A DNA stretch of 7,382 nt from Syntrophaceae bacterium (GTDB lineage: Bacteria > Desulfobacterota > Syntrophorhabdia > Syntrophorhabdales > WCHB1-27), in NCBI GenBank assembly GCA_003165115.1, contig PLSJ01000472.1:2523-9904 (forward strand). Reading direction: 5' to 3'. Position 1 is the first letter of the stretch, and each line of letters begins with the position of its first letter. The notes beneath the pieces are model-generated. The model saw only the letters and a list, made by a program, of their open reading frames with translations. It searched no databases and was not told the origin of the DNA. Shown here one piece after another: positions 1 through 6,604 of the stretch. The translations under genes and the position numbers were made by a program.

Positions 1-663
1 GCCCTTCCATCCATTCGACTGAAGAACGACGCCCCGGTCGAGGTAGTTGTCGAGGTCCGCCGGAGAGGACGGCTGCAAGACCGTCAAGGGTCCGCGCTCC
101 AGGGTCTTCCTCTCTGCCGCGCGCATGTTTTTCTTGAATTTGGAACCGCGCCCGTTGAAAAAAGTCTCGAAGGGCGCGTCCATCCGGACCGACCAGCCCT
201 CGGACACGGGCCGCGTCAGGTAGAGAAAAGGGCTCAATTTGGCGGCCTCCCCGATATGCTTCATTATCACCGAGTCCTCGCGGAGCTTTTCCAGGATTAT
301 CATCCCCCGGTGCGTCGCCTCGAAAGCCTTGGAAAGGAGCGCGCCGAGCAGTTCGGCCGAGGGGCGGTCCGATAGGACGTCGAAGAGGGCCGAGCACCTG
401 TTGGTCATCGACCTGACAGCCTTTATGGCCAGACCTTTCGTGTGAAAGCTTTGTTTCATCAGCGGCAGCACGGCGACAACGTGTCCCCCGTCCCGGGCGA
501 CAACGGTCAGCATCTCGGAAGGACGGGTGAAAGAATCGCTCCAGCAGGAATACCATTGGTACGAATGAAGGACGTCCCGGTTCTCGCTCCTTTCGAGCAA
601 CGCGTTCCACTCCCCTTCTAATCCTTTCAGGTCTTTGCCGTCATCGATCATATCGAGAGTCAT
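1..663 (-). CDS. CelD/BioF2-like GNAT-fold acyltransferase, N-terminal part (runs off left edge)
   Basis: My translation of the minus strand from the ATG at 663-661 gives 221 codons with no stop to base 1, so the 3' end is missing. The protein begins MTLDMIDDGKDL. Visible signatures are an N-terminal W19...H33-S34-Y35-x-W37 block, a hydrophobic strand pair (MLTVVARDGGHVVAVLPL, residues 51-68), the basic helix SKFKKNMRAAERKTLERG (174-191), and the start of a WKG motif (219-221). This layout is that of the BioF2-like acetyltransferase family, best known from CelD/BcsL-type proteins of polysaccharide loci. Such proteins are usually about 330-400 aa, so roughly half to two thirds is present. The start overlaps the stop of the deacetylase gene as ATGA, and a good Shine-Dalgarno lies 7 nt upstream. 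A second ATG at codon 5 is a less likely start. The likely role is cytoplasmic transfer of an acyl or aminoacyl group to a sugar or its precursor. Donor and acceptor cannot be read from the sequence. Confidence 0.85.
   Translation of the reverse strand, partial: MTLDMIDDGKDLKGLEGEWNALLERSENRDVLHSYQWYSCWSDSFTRPSEMLTVVARDGGHVVAVLPLMKQSFHTKGLAIKAVRSMTNRCSALFDVLSDRPSAELLGALLSKAFEATHRGMIILEKLREDSVIMKHIGEAAKLSPFLYLTRPVSEGWSVRMDAPFETFFNGRGSKFKKNMRAAERKTLERGPLTVLQPSSPADLDNYLDRGVVLQSNGWKG
660..663 (-). other. ATGA stop/start overlap: deacetylase to left-edge acyltransferase
   Basis: The ATG of the left-edge acyltransferase and the TGA of the deacetylase share the tetranucleotide ATGA. With the 1-nt gap at 2190 upstream, this makes the last four genes a continuous, probably coupled, translation unit. 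Confidence 0.85.
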
Positions 664-2189
664 GCGCTCACCTCTGACAAGTGGTCCCCGTCGAGGTCGA
701 GATCGAGGTCCGGCCGGAGGGACCTGTTCTCCCACGCCTCCATGACCTGCCCAACGGAGCCGATTAACGCGTCCTTCTCCTGCGCCCACCGGAGGATCCG
801 TTCATACATCTCCGCCAGTGGACGAAAACCGGGGTCCGAAAACCGGTCCGGGTGCCACGAGAGCGTGGCCACCCCGCCTGTCTCGGCCGCCGCCGACAAC
901 AGTTTCATTACTTCTGCATGGTCGTCCCCTTCTTCTCCCGCCTTTTTGTCGATGGCACAATCCTGAACGTTCAGGGGCACTTCCCACATGTCGAGCTCAC
1001 GGTTCAGGGAAAGACTGAAGGGTCTGAAGGGAAGGCAACAGGAGCCCCTGAAGCCGCGCAGCCTGTTGTAACCATGGGTAGAGTCGTAACTGAGGCCGGC
1101 CCCTTCCTGGGCGATCCATGTCCTGTCCGTTTCAAAGCACAGGTAATGCTGCCGGAGGCTCATCACCCTCCTGCCCAGGGCGTTCTCCACCGCCTGCTTC
1201 TGCTCGCCGAGAGCCACGGCGTCGGCATGACTTCTCACGCCTCCGTGGAGACCTATCTCCCAGCCGTTTCCGCCTATCTCGTCGAGGACCCGGTCGAGCC
1301 TCACCCGTTTTTTGGCGAAAATGACCTTTTCCCGATAGGAATAGGGGCAATCGAGGGGATGGAACGGTTTCACATGGGGGGCAAAGACAAAAAATGTCGA
1401 CCTCACCCCGTAACGTTCCTCGATGCGGCAGACCATCTCCAGGCCCCTGTCGGGTCTCGTCAGCCACCGGGGATAGGCCAGGCCGAGCCTCAAGGGGGAC
1501 ATCGCCGCCCTGCGGAGGGCGGCGGCCGACATGATCACCTTCCCGGACGCGGTCTTCTCGCTGGCGGCCCGGAGAACACAGTTCCACACGGCCGTGGCAT
1601 TGGCCGCGCTTACCGTATCGACGTCATGGGAAAGGACCAGGGCGAACCGCTTTCCTTTCGGCCAATTCCCGTGGAAGGCCTCCGTCCCGGCCTTCTCGGC
1701 TATTTTCTGCCTCAGCACCCGTATATAGAGATCGACCAGGGGCTGTCCTTCGACGCCGTGCCTGTGGAGAAAGGACGCTTTTTCATCGACCCTCCCCAAC
1801 TCGTCCCGGCTGCCCGACCGGTATTCCTCCTGCCCCGACACAAGGTGAAAAATTGCGGAAACGACATCGAAGCCCAGGGCCTTCCCATGGCACAGGTACT
1901 CCGGCTCCTCCCTGCCGCACAGAAGATGCAGCCCGCCGGTGCGGGTGATCCTTGCCGGCCCGGCTATCGGCCTCCTCGGAATGAAGAGGTCGTATGGCTG
2001 CCCGGTGTGCGCGGCCTCCATGGCGTATCGGATCCTGAACCACGAACCCGACAGGTCGGGCCGTCCGTCCCTCCTGTCCGTGATGACCGCCTCCATTCCG
2101 AGGGACCTCGCGATGAGCGACCAGGCATAGATGCTCCTTACGAGCAGATGTGCGGGGACCCCGTTATCGATAAGGACGAGAAGGCGCAT
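660..2189 (-). CDS. Polysaccharide deacetylase family protein (SHDVD type) with N-terminal extension
   Basis: The product is 509 aa and has two parts. Residues 1 to about 165 carry a block (FDVVSAIFHLVSGQEEY, 107-123, then RDELGRV, 128-134) typical of the domain that precedes SHDVD deacetylases; from memory this is DUF7033-like. Residues about 180-485 are a NodB/CE4-like domain: LSHDVD (186-191, candidate metal ligands H188, D189, D191), STFFVFA (264-270), WEIGLHGG (310-317, with H315), RQHYLCF (346-352), YDST (368-371), WEVPL (402-406) and LSWHPDRF (443-450, H446). The family removes N- or O-acyl groups from glycans with a divalent metal. The second motif lacks the usual HxxxH spacing. I see no signal peptide or membrane segment, so it is probably cytoplasmic, acting on precursors. 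The ATG at 2189 lies 1 nt after the upstream TGA and has no clear Shine-Dalgarno, suggesting reinitiation. An acidic DLDLDLDGD tail (494-502) ends the protein. The substrate is unknown. Confidence 0.9.
   Translation of the reverse strand: MRLLVLIDNGVPAHLLVRSIYAWSLIARSLGMEAVITDRRDGRPDLSGSWFRIRYAMEAAHTGQPYDLFIPRRPIAGPARITRTGGLHLLCGREEPEYLCHGKALGFDVVSAIFHLVSGQEEYRSGSRDELGRVDEKASFLHRHGVEGQPLVDLYIRVLRQKIAEKAGTEAFHGNWPKGKRFALVLSHDVDTVSAANATAVWNCVLRAASEKTASGKVIMSAAALRRAAMSPLRLGLAYPRWLTRPDRGLEMVCRIEERYGVRSTFFVFAPHVKPFHPLDCPYSYREKVIFAKKRVRLDRVLDEIGGNGWEIGLHGGVRSHADAVALGEQKQAVENALGRRVMSLRQHYLCFETDRTWIAQEGAGLSYDSTHGYNRLRGFRGSCCLPFRPFSLSLNRELDMWEVPLNVQDCAIDKKAGEEGDDHAEVMKLLSAAAETGGVATLSWHPDRFSDPGFRPLAEMYERILRWAQEKDALIGSVGQVMEAWENRSLRPDLDLDLDGDHLSEVSA
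668..675 (-). promoter_or_regulatory. Ribosome binding site for the left-edge acyltransferase
   Basis: On the minus strand the bases read AGAGGTGA, one mismatch from the extended GGAGGTGA consensus. The GAGG core is 7 nt before the ATG at 663. It lies inside the last codons of the deacetylase gene. It supports 663 as the start rather than the ATG four codons downstream, and it is the clearest Shine-Dalgarno in the window. Confidence 0.65.
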
Positions 2190-2190
2190 A

Positions 2191-3177
2191 TCAGCAGGAC
2201 CCGCGCAAATGGGCGAGGAAGCGGTTCAACGCGACGAGGGTTTCGATGGCTTTCCCCCATCTGATCTCGTAATGGGGGGTCAGCTTGCCTCCGAACCGCC
2301 TGTGGAACGACTCCAGCCGGGGAAGCAGGGTGCCCTCCAGGTCCATTTCCCTTATCCCGAGCTTTTCAGAGGCGAACTTCATCATCTCCCACTTGACCAG
2401 GGGCGAGGCACCCGTATAGGTCCGCTCGTCGGTGAAGCCCTGTAGTATGGAATAGACCCTTTTGTCGTCCCACACCGCATATGCCGCCGACAGCACCCGC
2501 CCGGTCTTGTCGACGCACAGGAAGGGCCTGCACAGGTTCCTCCTCGACAACTCCCTGAAGTAAGGCTCGACCGCCTCGCTCCTGAAGTGGGTCCCCTGTC
2601 TTTCGTAGCTCTGGTTCACGACGTCTATTATCTTCTCGTACGAGACGTCGGTGAGGACTTCCACGCCCGCCGCGGTCGCCTTTCTTATCTCGCGCCGCCA
2701 TTCGCCGTCGATGCCCGCCCAAACCCGGTCAAGGTCGGAAATATCGAGGACATAGGTGTACCAGGGCCGAACGACGAAGTTGTCCCAGATGAAGGGGAGC
2801 ATGCACTCTATTCCCGGCGAAAAGAGCGATATGCCCCAGGAATAGGTGTCCGGCAGGAACCGGGCAAAGGAGGCTGCCACTTCCTGCTGGACGGAGATCT
2901 GGTGCACGGGGCTGCCTTCGGGCTTTTTCAGGATCAGGCCGGCATAGGCGGACAGGTAAGGGGCCGCCACGACCGGCCGGCCGAGCAGGCTCTTGCGGGA
3001 AGCGACGTAACCGGCAATGAGATTTCCCGACTTGTATGCTCCCCAGAGATCGAACGGCCTGCCCGACGCCTTCAGCCAGTACGATTTGTGAAAGAGGGTG
3101 CCGTTCGTGGAGGCGCCGACAAAATTGTCCCAGGATTCGTAATCGGCCTCTTTGATTGCCGCTATCTCTATCTTCAT
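2191..3177 (-). CDS. FemAB/BioF2-like GNAT-fold acyl- or aminoacyltransferase
   Basis: The product is 328 aa, a usual length for FemAB-like proteins of polysaccharide loci. The N-terminal part has SWDNFV (15-20) and GTLFHKSYWL (26-35), which place substrate-side residues like those of FemAB and BioF2-type enzymes. The second half has the basic helix EWRREIRKATAAGVEV (159-174), an LSAAYAVWDDKRVYSILQG strand region (229-247), and the C-terminal signature DLEG (279-282) followed by LESFHRRFGGKLTPHYEI (288-305). I chose the ATG at 3177 because the family similarity begins there, a GGGGGGA stretch lies 8 nt upstream, and it overlaps the flippase stop as ATGA; the open frame continues to 3843 but is only a shadow of the flippase gene. 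The gene ends 1 nt before the deacetylase. By family, it would transfer an acyl or aminoacyl group to an amine of a glycan or lipid-linked sugar; this is inference. No membrane segment is seen. Distant similarity to the left-edge gene suggests paralogous domains with different substrates. Confidence 0.88.
   Translation of the reverse strand: MKIEIAAIKEADYESWDNFVGASTNGTLFHKSYWLKASGRPFDLWGAYKSGNLIAGYVASRKSLLGRPVVAAPYLSAYAGLILKKPEGSPVHQISVQQEVAASFARFLPDTYSWGISLFSPGIECMLPFIWDNFVVRPWYTYVLDISDLDRVWAGIDGEWRREIRKATAAGVEVLTDVSYEKIIDVVNQSYERQGTHFRSEAVEPYFRELSRRNLCRPFLCVDKTGRVLSAAYAVWDDKRVYSILQGFTDERTYTGASPLVKWEMMKFASEKLGIREMDLEGTLLPRLESFHRRFGGKLTPHYEIRWGKAIETLVALNRFLAHLRGSC
3174..3177 (-). other. ATGA stop/start overlap: flippase to FemAB-like gene
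   Basis: The minus-strand tetranucleotide ATGA holds both the start codon of the FemAB-like gene and the TGA stop of the flippase gene. Such 4-nt overlaps usually mean translational coupling, so the two proteins are probably made in linked amounts. Confidence 0.85.
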
Positions 3178-4721
3178 AAGGAAAATCCCCCCGGTGCTTT
3201 TCTGCCGCCGACCGCGGCGTGTAAGCGAAAGAGCAGGCCCCGGAAAGCGGCGGCTGCGTCTCCTGCATCTATTTCTCCCGTCACGATCAGGGCGAGAACA
3301 TAAGAAGATATGCCGGCCGCGAGGCAGAGCCCCAGGTTGAGCCAGGCGGAGGCAAAAACGTCCCTGATCGCATAGACGAGCAACCCCATGAAGAGCGCGC
3401 TGCCGGCCATGCGGAAACAGGGGCGAAAGCTGAATCCCATGCAGGAGGAACGGGTGGCGACGAGAGCCACGATGAGAAGGAGCAGCACGTAGCTCGCCAC
3501 GGTGGACCAGGCGGCCGCCATGTAGCCGAAGCGGGGGATCAAAAGGACGTTCAGCAGGATGTTGGCGCCCGCGGCGGAGCCGTAGATGAAAAGCGGGGTC
3601 AGGGTCTGCTTCCTGAAGAAGAAGAGCCTGCTCACTATCTGTGCGTACCCGCAAAAGAGGACGCCCACGGCGACGTACCCTATGACCGGCCATCCTTCCG
3701 TGTATGCGCCGGTCGACAGTATCGGGATCAACTGCCGTCCGAGCACGGCGAGTCCCACGACGGCGGGGATCGCGAGGAGGGAATAGTACCTCAGGAGCTG
3801 CCCCAGGTAGGGATGCGCCTTGACGGCCCCCTGTTCTTCCCACATGCGCATGGCTATGGGATCGCCCGCCCCGAGGAGGACGGCGGTGATAAGCTCCATC
3901 CCCTGGTTCCCGATGGTATAGGCGATGCTGTAGACGGCCACGTCATAGGCCCCCGAATACCAGGCGATAAGATAACGGTCGGAGAGCACGAGCGAGGAAG
4001 CGACCGTCGCGATGCCGACGCCGGGGGCGCTATAGAGGAGGACCTCCCTGAGGATCGACAAAGACATGAAGCGCCTTCCGAGCAAGGCCCTTACCGCTTC
4101 CCTCTTCCTGTAGAGCAGGAGGAGAAAGAGGAAAAGATGCGGCGCGACGATGCCGGAAAAGAAACCGGCCATCCCGAGATGCATGCCCTTCGAGAGCAGG
4201 AGGCCGAGCGCCGGACCGCAGAGGATCCTGAAGAGGACCATGAAGCAGTACGCCTTCGGGCGGTCGTCGATCCTGTAGAGCTGTTCTATGGCCGCGACGA
4301 AGGGGATGATAAGGGCCCCGAGGACCGCCACGGTCACGAGATACGCGAGATGGGCGTCCGCGCCTCTGAAGACGACGAACAGCAGAAAGGGAACGACGAG
4401 GGCGAGGCAGGAGACGAGCAGTAATTCGGCGAAGAGAAGCGTCGAGGCGAAGTCGTGAAACCGGCCGCCGGCCCGGTATTGAGGCGCGAACCTGAAGACG
4501 GACTGCTGGAGCCACAGGGACGTGAACAGGGTCAACTGGGAATAGACGGCAAAGGCGAGGACGTACCTCCCGTAATCGTCGGGAGGGAAGAACTTGGTCA
4601 CGAGGGCGGCGGAAACGAGGCCCATGACCCCCTGGACCGCGATAACCGGAAAATAGAACCGGAGGTCCGCAAAGGTCTTCCGTGTTGCCTCCGACTTTTG
4701 TATGGGTTGGCGTTTTTCCAT
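3174..4721 (-). CDS. Oligosaccharide flippase, Wzx-like (MATE/MOP superfamily)
   Basis: The product is 515 aa, with about 12-14 hydrophobic segments spread over the whole length (for example roughly 24-45, 50-72, 95-119, 125-146, 158-178, 184-204, 256-285, 312-333, 345-365, 375-396, 400-423, 437-455, 460-482). Family hallmarks are the short cytoplasmic N-terminus before the first helix, FFPPDDYGRYVLAFA (45-59), and NVLLIPRFGYMAAAWST (391-407), the typical NxxLIPxxGxxxAAxxT segment of polysaccharide flippases. It is expected to move undecaprenyl-linked oligosaccharide from the cytoplasmic to the periplasmic face of the inner membrane. The start at 4721 (MEKRQPIQKS) is chosen because the frame upstream, open to 4904, reads as low-hydrophobicity arginine/tryptophan-rich sequence antisense-free but inside the amidotransferase gene. 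Only a weak Shine-Dalgarno is seen. An in-frame TTG six codons upstream is a possible alternative. The stop overlaps the next gene by ATGA, which supports coupling. Confidence 0.9.
   Translation of the reverse strand: MEKRQPIQKSEATRKTFADLRFYFPVIAVQGVMGLVSAALVTKFFPPDDYGRYVLAFAVYSQLTLFTSLWLQQSVFRFAPQYRAGGRFHDFASTLLFAELLLVSCLALVVPFLLFVVFRGADAHLAYLVTVAVLGALIIPFVAAIEQLYRIDDRPKAYCFMVLFRILCGPALGLLLSKGMHLGMAGFFSGIVAPHLFLFLLLLYRKREAVRALLGRRFMSLSILREVLLYSAPGVGIATVASSLVLSDRYLIAWYSGAYDVAVYSIAYTIGNQGMELITAVLLGAGDPIAMRMWEEQGAVKAHPYLGQLLRYYSLLAIPAVVGLAVLGRQLIPILSTGAYTEGWPVIGYVAVGVLFCGYAQIVSRLFFFRKQTLTPLFIYGSAAGANILLNVLLIPRFGYMAAAWSTVASYVLLLLIVALVATRSSCMGFSFRPCFRMAGSALFMGLLVYAIRDVFASAWLNLGLCLAAGISSYVLALIVTGEIDAGDAAAAFRGLLFRLHAAVGGRKAPGGFSL
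3186..3192 (-). promoter_or_regulatory. Probable ribosome binding site for the FemAB-like gene
   Basis: A GGGGGGA run on the minus strand sits 8 nt before the ATG at 3177, inside the last codons of the flippase gene. It is purine-rich but not a textbook AGGAGG. Together with the ATGA overlap, it decides for the 3177 start over the much longer upstream open frame. Confidence 0.45.
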
Positions 4722-4749
4722 GGGTGTCTTTAAGGGCAAAGGCCCGGCT

Positions 4750-6600
4750 TTAGTCGACGCAGGGGGCCATGGCCATTTTTTCCAGCCACCGGGACAGGAC
4801 CAGTAGAGACCAGTACCTCGTGTGTCTCTCCCCCGACCGGAAGCGACGCACCATCGTGGAGATTTCCTTTGCCTCCATCCCAAGGAGGTCGGGGCGGATC
4901 TCACCCAGGCGGAACCCGTTCCGCAGCCAGCTCCCGAGGGGCAGCTCGAACCCGGACTTTGGCCGGCCGGCCGCCTCGGTCACCAACGGATGGCTCACCG
5001 AATCGACGAGGAGCTGCTTGTACCTTCCGTCCCCGACGCGCAGACCTATCGGGAGCGACGTGACCAGCTCGACGAGCCGGTAGTCCAGGAAGGGGACCCT
5101 CAGCTCCAGGGAGTTTGCCATACTCATCTGGTCCGCGTCGCGCAACAGCGTGTTTCTCATGTAATTGGTCAGGTCGAGACGGGAGAGGGTGGCCAGCGGG
5201 CTCGGCCCGACGGTCAGGTTTATGAACCTCGAAGGCGTGGGCCTCCTGCCGCCCCGCAGCCGGTTTATCTCCTCGTGGCTGAAAACCGACTGCCATGCAA
5301 GGTACGCCGCCGATTCCCGGCTGCCTTCCGCGTAGAGATCGAGGAGTTTCCTCGCCCTGGCAAAGGCGGGAATGAGACGGCCGGCCATGGGCCGCAGCCG
5401 CGACATGCCGAGAAAAAGAGAAAGGGCAGCGTGAAGCGCCCGCATCCTCGACAGCGCCAGCAGCGTCGCGTAGTGGCGGTGAAGTCCGTAACCGAAGAAC
5501 AACTCGTCCGACCCCAGCCCTGAGAGGGCGACTTTCACGCCGCTCTGGGCGATAGCCCTCGAGACGATGAATGTCTGGGCGCCGTCGACGGATGGCTGAT
5601 CCATCGACTCCACCGCTTTCGGCAGCAGCGCCAGCGCCTCGTTCATGCTCACCGGTATCCTCGTATGCCTCGTCCCGAAATGCTTCGCGACCCTGGCCGC
5701 CTGGTAGTCCTCGCTGAACGCGGGGTCGTCGTCGAAGACCACGGTGAAGCTGGAAAGGTCGTCAAAGCCCTGGCTGCGCAGGAGGGCGAGTATCGTCGTC
5801 GAATCGACCCCGCCGGAAAGCAATATGCCGACGGGCGCGTCCGAAACCATGCACAGCTTCATGGAATCATCGAGCAACTCCTTCACCCGCCCGGTCTGCG
5901 CAGCAGGGTCTTCTGCTTCCTGGACGTCGCCGAGGGACCAAAAGGCGCGGATTTCGGGACAGTCGCCGGCCAGCCTGAGCAGGTGGCCGGCCTCCAGGGA
6001 GCGCACGTTCCTCACCATCGTGTAGGGCTGGCACACGCTCCCGAAGGAGAGATAGGAATCGAGGCCGTCGCCGTCGACCCGCCGTTCGACAACCCTTGAA
6101 GCGAGTATCGAACCGACCTCGGACGCGAAGAGGAACCTCCCCGGCTGGGCGGTGTAGTAGAGCGGTTTTTCTCCGAGCCTGTCCCTGGCGAGCCAGAGGC
6201 ATTTCTCGTCTCTGTCCCACAGGGCGAAGGCGAACATCCCGACAAAACGGCCGAGTGAGGCCGGACCCCATTTATGCCAGGAAGCGAGGATGACCTCGGT
6301 ATCGGAGCGGGTCGAGAAGGCATAGCCGCAGGCTTCGAGCTCCCCTTTGATCTCCCCGAAGTTGTAGATTTCTCCGTTGAACGTTACGGCGAACCTTCCC
6401 TCCCCGTAGAGCATGGGTTGATGACCCGCCGGAGACAGATCGAGGATGGACAGGCGTTTGTGGCCGAGCCAGAGCGTCCCCCAGGGCATCTCTTCCCGGT
6501 ACTCCCCCGCGTCATCCGGCCCCCGGTGGGAGAGGCTCGAAAGCATGGCACGGGTGTCCACTTTTTCAGGGTTGCCGACGAATCCGCAGATGCCGCACAT
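4750..6600 (-). CDS. asnB: Asparagine synthase (glutamine-hydrolysing) family amidotransferase
   Basis: The product is 616 aa, full length for the AsnB family. Domain 1 (about 1-215) is a class II glutamine amidotransferase: C2 is the N-terminal nucleophile (MCGICGFVG), with SHRGPDD (24-30), KRLSILD (48-54, R49), FNGEIYN (74-80) and RSDTEV (98-103). Domain 2 (about 235-610) is the ATP-binding synthetase: PP-loop LSGGVDST (261-268), LSGLGSDELFFGY (359-371), the DQMSMANSLELRVPFLD block (490-506), GRYKQLL (525-531, K528) and RPKSGFELPLGSWLR (546-560). The family uses glutamine ammonia and ATP to amidate a carboxylate, classically aspartate. In polysaccharide loci such enzymes may instead amidate a uronic acid or a sugar-linked amino acid. 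The residue equivalent to the catalytic Glu of E. coli AsnB (Glu-348, from memory) is L362 here, so true asparagine synthesis is uncertain and the symbol is used at family level. The ATG must be at 6600 because Cys2 has to follow the initiator Met. It lies 4 nt after the upstream stop. Confidence 0.92.
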   Translation of the reverse strand: MCGICGFVGNPEKVDTRAMLSSLSHRGPDDAGEYREEMPWGTLWLGHKRLSILDLSPAGHQPMLYGEGRFAVTFNGEIYNFGEIKGELEACGYAFSTRSDTEVILASWHKWGPASLGRFVGMFAFALWDRDEKCLWLARDRLGEKPLYYTAQPGRFLFASEVGSILASRVVERRVDGDGLDSYLSFGSVCQPYTMVRNVRSLEAGHLLRLAGDCPEIRAFWSLGDVQEAEDPAAQTGRVKELLDDSMKLCMVSDAPVGILLSGGVDSTTILALLRSQGFDDLSSFTVVFDDDPAFSEDYQAARVAKHFGTRHTRIPVSMNEALALLPKAVESMDQPSVDGAQTFIVSRAIAQSGVKVALSGLGSDELFFGYGLHRHYATLLALSRMRALHAALSLFLGMSRLRPMAGRLIPAFARARKLLDLYAEGSRESAAYLAWQSVFSHEEINRLRGGRRPTPSRFINLTVGPSPLATLSRLDLTNYMRNTLLRDADQMSMANSLELRVPFLDYRLVELVTSLPIGLRVGDGRYKQLLVDSVSHPLVTEAAGRPKSGFELPLGSWLRNGFRLGEIRPDLLGMEAKEISTMVRRFRSGERHTRYWSLLVLSRWLEKMAMAPCVD

Positions 6601-6604
6601 ATGT

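Noticed and set aside
852..2264. A 470-codon open frame on the plus strand
   Set aside because: It lies fully antisense to the deacetylase, which has clear family motifs. Its translation is rich in Pro, Gly, Arg and His with no recognisable domain, as expected from the mirror frame of a GC-rich gene.
2587..3303. A 238-codon plus-strand frame
   Set aside because: It is antisense to the FemAB-like gene and crosses its start into the flippase gene. It has no recognisable motif or credible ribosome binding site.
3178..3843. N-terminal extension of the FemAB-like frame up to 3843
   Set aside because: The extra 222 codons are arginine-rich nonsense inside the flippase gene. Family similarity, Shine-Dalgarno and the ATGA overlap all place the start at 3177.
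3813..4424. A 203-codon plus-strand frame rich in Glu, Asp and Gly
   Set aside because: It is antisense to membrane helices of the flippase. Hydrophobic codons read backwards give such acidic sequence; no domain is visible.
4734..4745. A short inverted repeat (gggc-aaag-gccc) between amidotransferase and flippase
   Set aside because: The stem is only 4 bp and is not followed by a T run on the transcribed strand, so it is not a convincing terminator. The gap is 28 nt inside an operon.
4722..4904. Extension of the flippase frame upstream to 4904
   Set aside because: These 61 codons overlap the conserved C-terminus of the amidotransferase and have Arg/Trp-rich composition. Flippases start shortly before the first helix, as the 4721 ATG gives.
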